The notes under the pieces: model-generated
What the model was told of the DNA's origin: nothing
The model's input: the letters and a program-made list of their open reading frames with translations, nothing else
The model's database searches: none
Shown here: one piece after another, positions 21,154 to 21,813 of the stretch
How the letters are laid out: each line of letters starts with the position of its first letter
How positions within the stretch are numbered: the stretch's first letter is position 1
Translations under genes and position numbers: made by a program
NCBI GenBank assembly: GCA_001303705.1
Contig: LJUI01000042.1
Span: 1 to 21,813, forward strand
Direction: 5' to 3'
DNA length: 21,813 nt
Source of the DNA: a candidate division TA06 bacterium SM23_40
Lineage (GTDB): Bacteria; LJUI01; SM1-40

Positions 21154-21813
21154 ATGAGGATTCACAATGTCGTCTACATTTCAGGCCTGGTGTTCCTGGT
21201 GGCAGTTGGCTCCGCCATCAGGGCTGAGGTGCCGGAGTTGATGCTGACGCTGACCAATGCGATCTATGGAGAGGAATACGGGTACCGGGTTGCGAACGTG
21301 GGAGATATGAACGGAGACGGAGACCCGGACCTGTTGGTGGGTGCTCTTCGCCCGATTTATAACGGGTTCGGGCGCGGATACCTGTACTTTGGGGGGGCAG
21401 CGTTCGATACGCTGGCAGATGTTGTCTTTGTGAGCGAGGAATGGAACGAATATTATGCGAGCGCGCTTGCTGGAGCAGGCGATCTGAATGGAGACGGGTA
21501 CTCCGACATCATCATCGGGGCTCCTGCCAACAACATGGGCGGGAAGGCGTATATCTACTTCGGCGGCCCTGTTGTGGACAGCCTGCCGGATGTGGAGATC
21601 CACGGGAATGGTGGGTCCTTCGCCGGCAATCTGGCTGGTTGTGGGGATGTGAATGTGGATGGGTATGATGACGTAGTCATCACTGCGTTTGACGCCGGGC
21701 CCGGGATGACCGGGGAGGCGTATGTCTACTTCGGCGGCTCGCCCATGGATACGCTCGTGGATCTGTATCTGGACCCCGGAGGATCGCACGATGCGTTCGG
21801 CCTGGGTGTGTGC
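21154..21813 (+). CDS. Secreted FG-GAP (integrin alpha-like) repeat protein, 3' end beyond the window
   Basis: The frame from ATG 21154 stays open for 220 codons to the window edge. A signal peptide (about residues 1-24, MRIHNVVYISGLVFLVAVGSA) is followed by repeats of about 60 residues, each with a calcium-binding loop: GDMNGDGDPDLLVGA, GDLNGDGYSDIIIGAP and GDVNVDGYDDVVITA, with KAYIYFGGP- and EAYVYFGGS-type strands between. This is the FG-GAP beta-propeller pattern of exported or surface proteins in many bacteria, used for adhesion or as part of larger enzymes. AGGTG lies 5 nt before the start. What follows the propeller, such as a sorting domain, cannot be seen. Confidence 0.9.
   Translation, partial: MRIHNVVYISGLVFLVAVGSAIRAEVPELMLTLTNAIYGEEYGYRVANVGDMNGDGDPDLLVGALRPIYNGFGRGYLYFGGAAFDTLADVVFVSEEWNEYYASALAGAGDLNGDGYSDIIIGAPANNMGGKAYIYFGGPVVDSLPDVEIHGNGGSFAGNLAGCGDVNVDGYDDVVITAFDAGPGMTGEAYVYFGGSPMDTLVDLYLDPGGSHDAFGLGVC

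Overview
The window is a GC-rich, gene-dense bacterial chromosome segment. It carries housekeeping carbon and nitrogen genes, large secreted repeat proteins and one small accessory module. No rRNA, tRNA, CRISPR array or intact insertion sequence is visible. The combination of alpha-type glutamine synthetase, pyruvate phosphate dikinase with its regulator, a PKD/CapA exoprotein, FG-GAP repeats and a secreted protein of about twelve Asp/Gly-rich repeats suggests an uncultured Gram-negative lineage of the FCB or 'Candidatus Eisenbacteria' kind. That placement is inference only.

Layout. Positions 2-610 (minus) encode an ECF sigma factor. A gene-free stretch of about 1 kb follows, with a 67-bp tandem repeat and a long inverted repeat. 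Then come a secreted 27-residue-repeat protein (1607-3622), glutamine synthetase (3774-5117), and on the minus strand a secreted CapA-like multidomain protein (5145-7940) and a Memo-family protein (8110-9414). The Memo gene diverges from ppdK (9739-12405), which runs with its regulatory kinase/phosphatase (12440-13327). On the minus strand follow a zinc alcohol dehydrogenase (13405-14406) and a phosphoglycerate mutase (14705-16342). An AbiE-like toxin-antitoxin module (16666-18520) is visibly less GC-rich. Histidine ammonia-lyase (19214-20740) and the start of an FG-GAP repeat exoprotein (21154 to the window edge) complete the window.

The most striking feature is the phosphoglycerate mutase. 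It has every metal-binding and catalytic residue of cofactor-independent mutase, but in circularly permuted order: the second half of the normal protein comes first and the normal N-terminus follows its normal C-terminus. Residue spacing inside each half is the family spacing as I recall it. It sits near ppdK and its regulator, so the 2-phosphoglycerate/PEP/pyruvate section of central metabolism is clustered here.

Other points of interest are:
- an AbiE-like module whose antitoxin frame is broken while the toxin motifs are intact, driven by a promoter with a concentric dyad;
- three unrelated-length short tandem arrays (67, 23 and 11/22 bp) in intergenic DNA;
- phased TGATCA palindromes before glnA;
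- a histidine ammonia-lyase with Ala-Cys-Gly in place of the usual Ala-Ser-Gly cofactor triad;
- a structured RNA leader candidate before the Memo gene.
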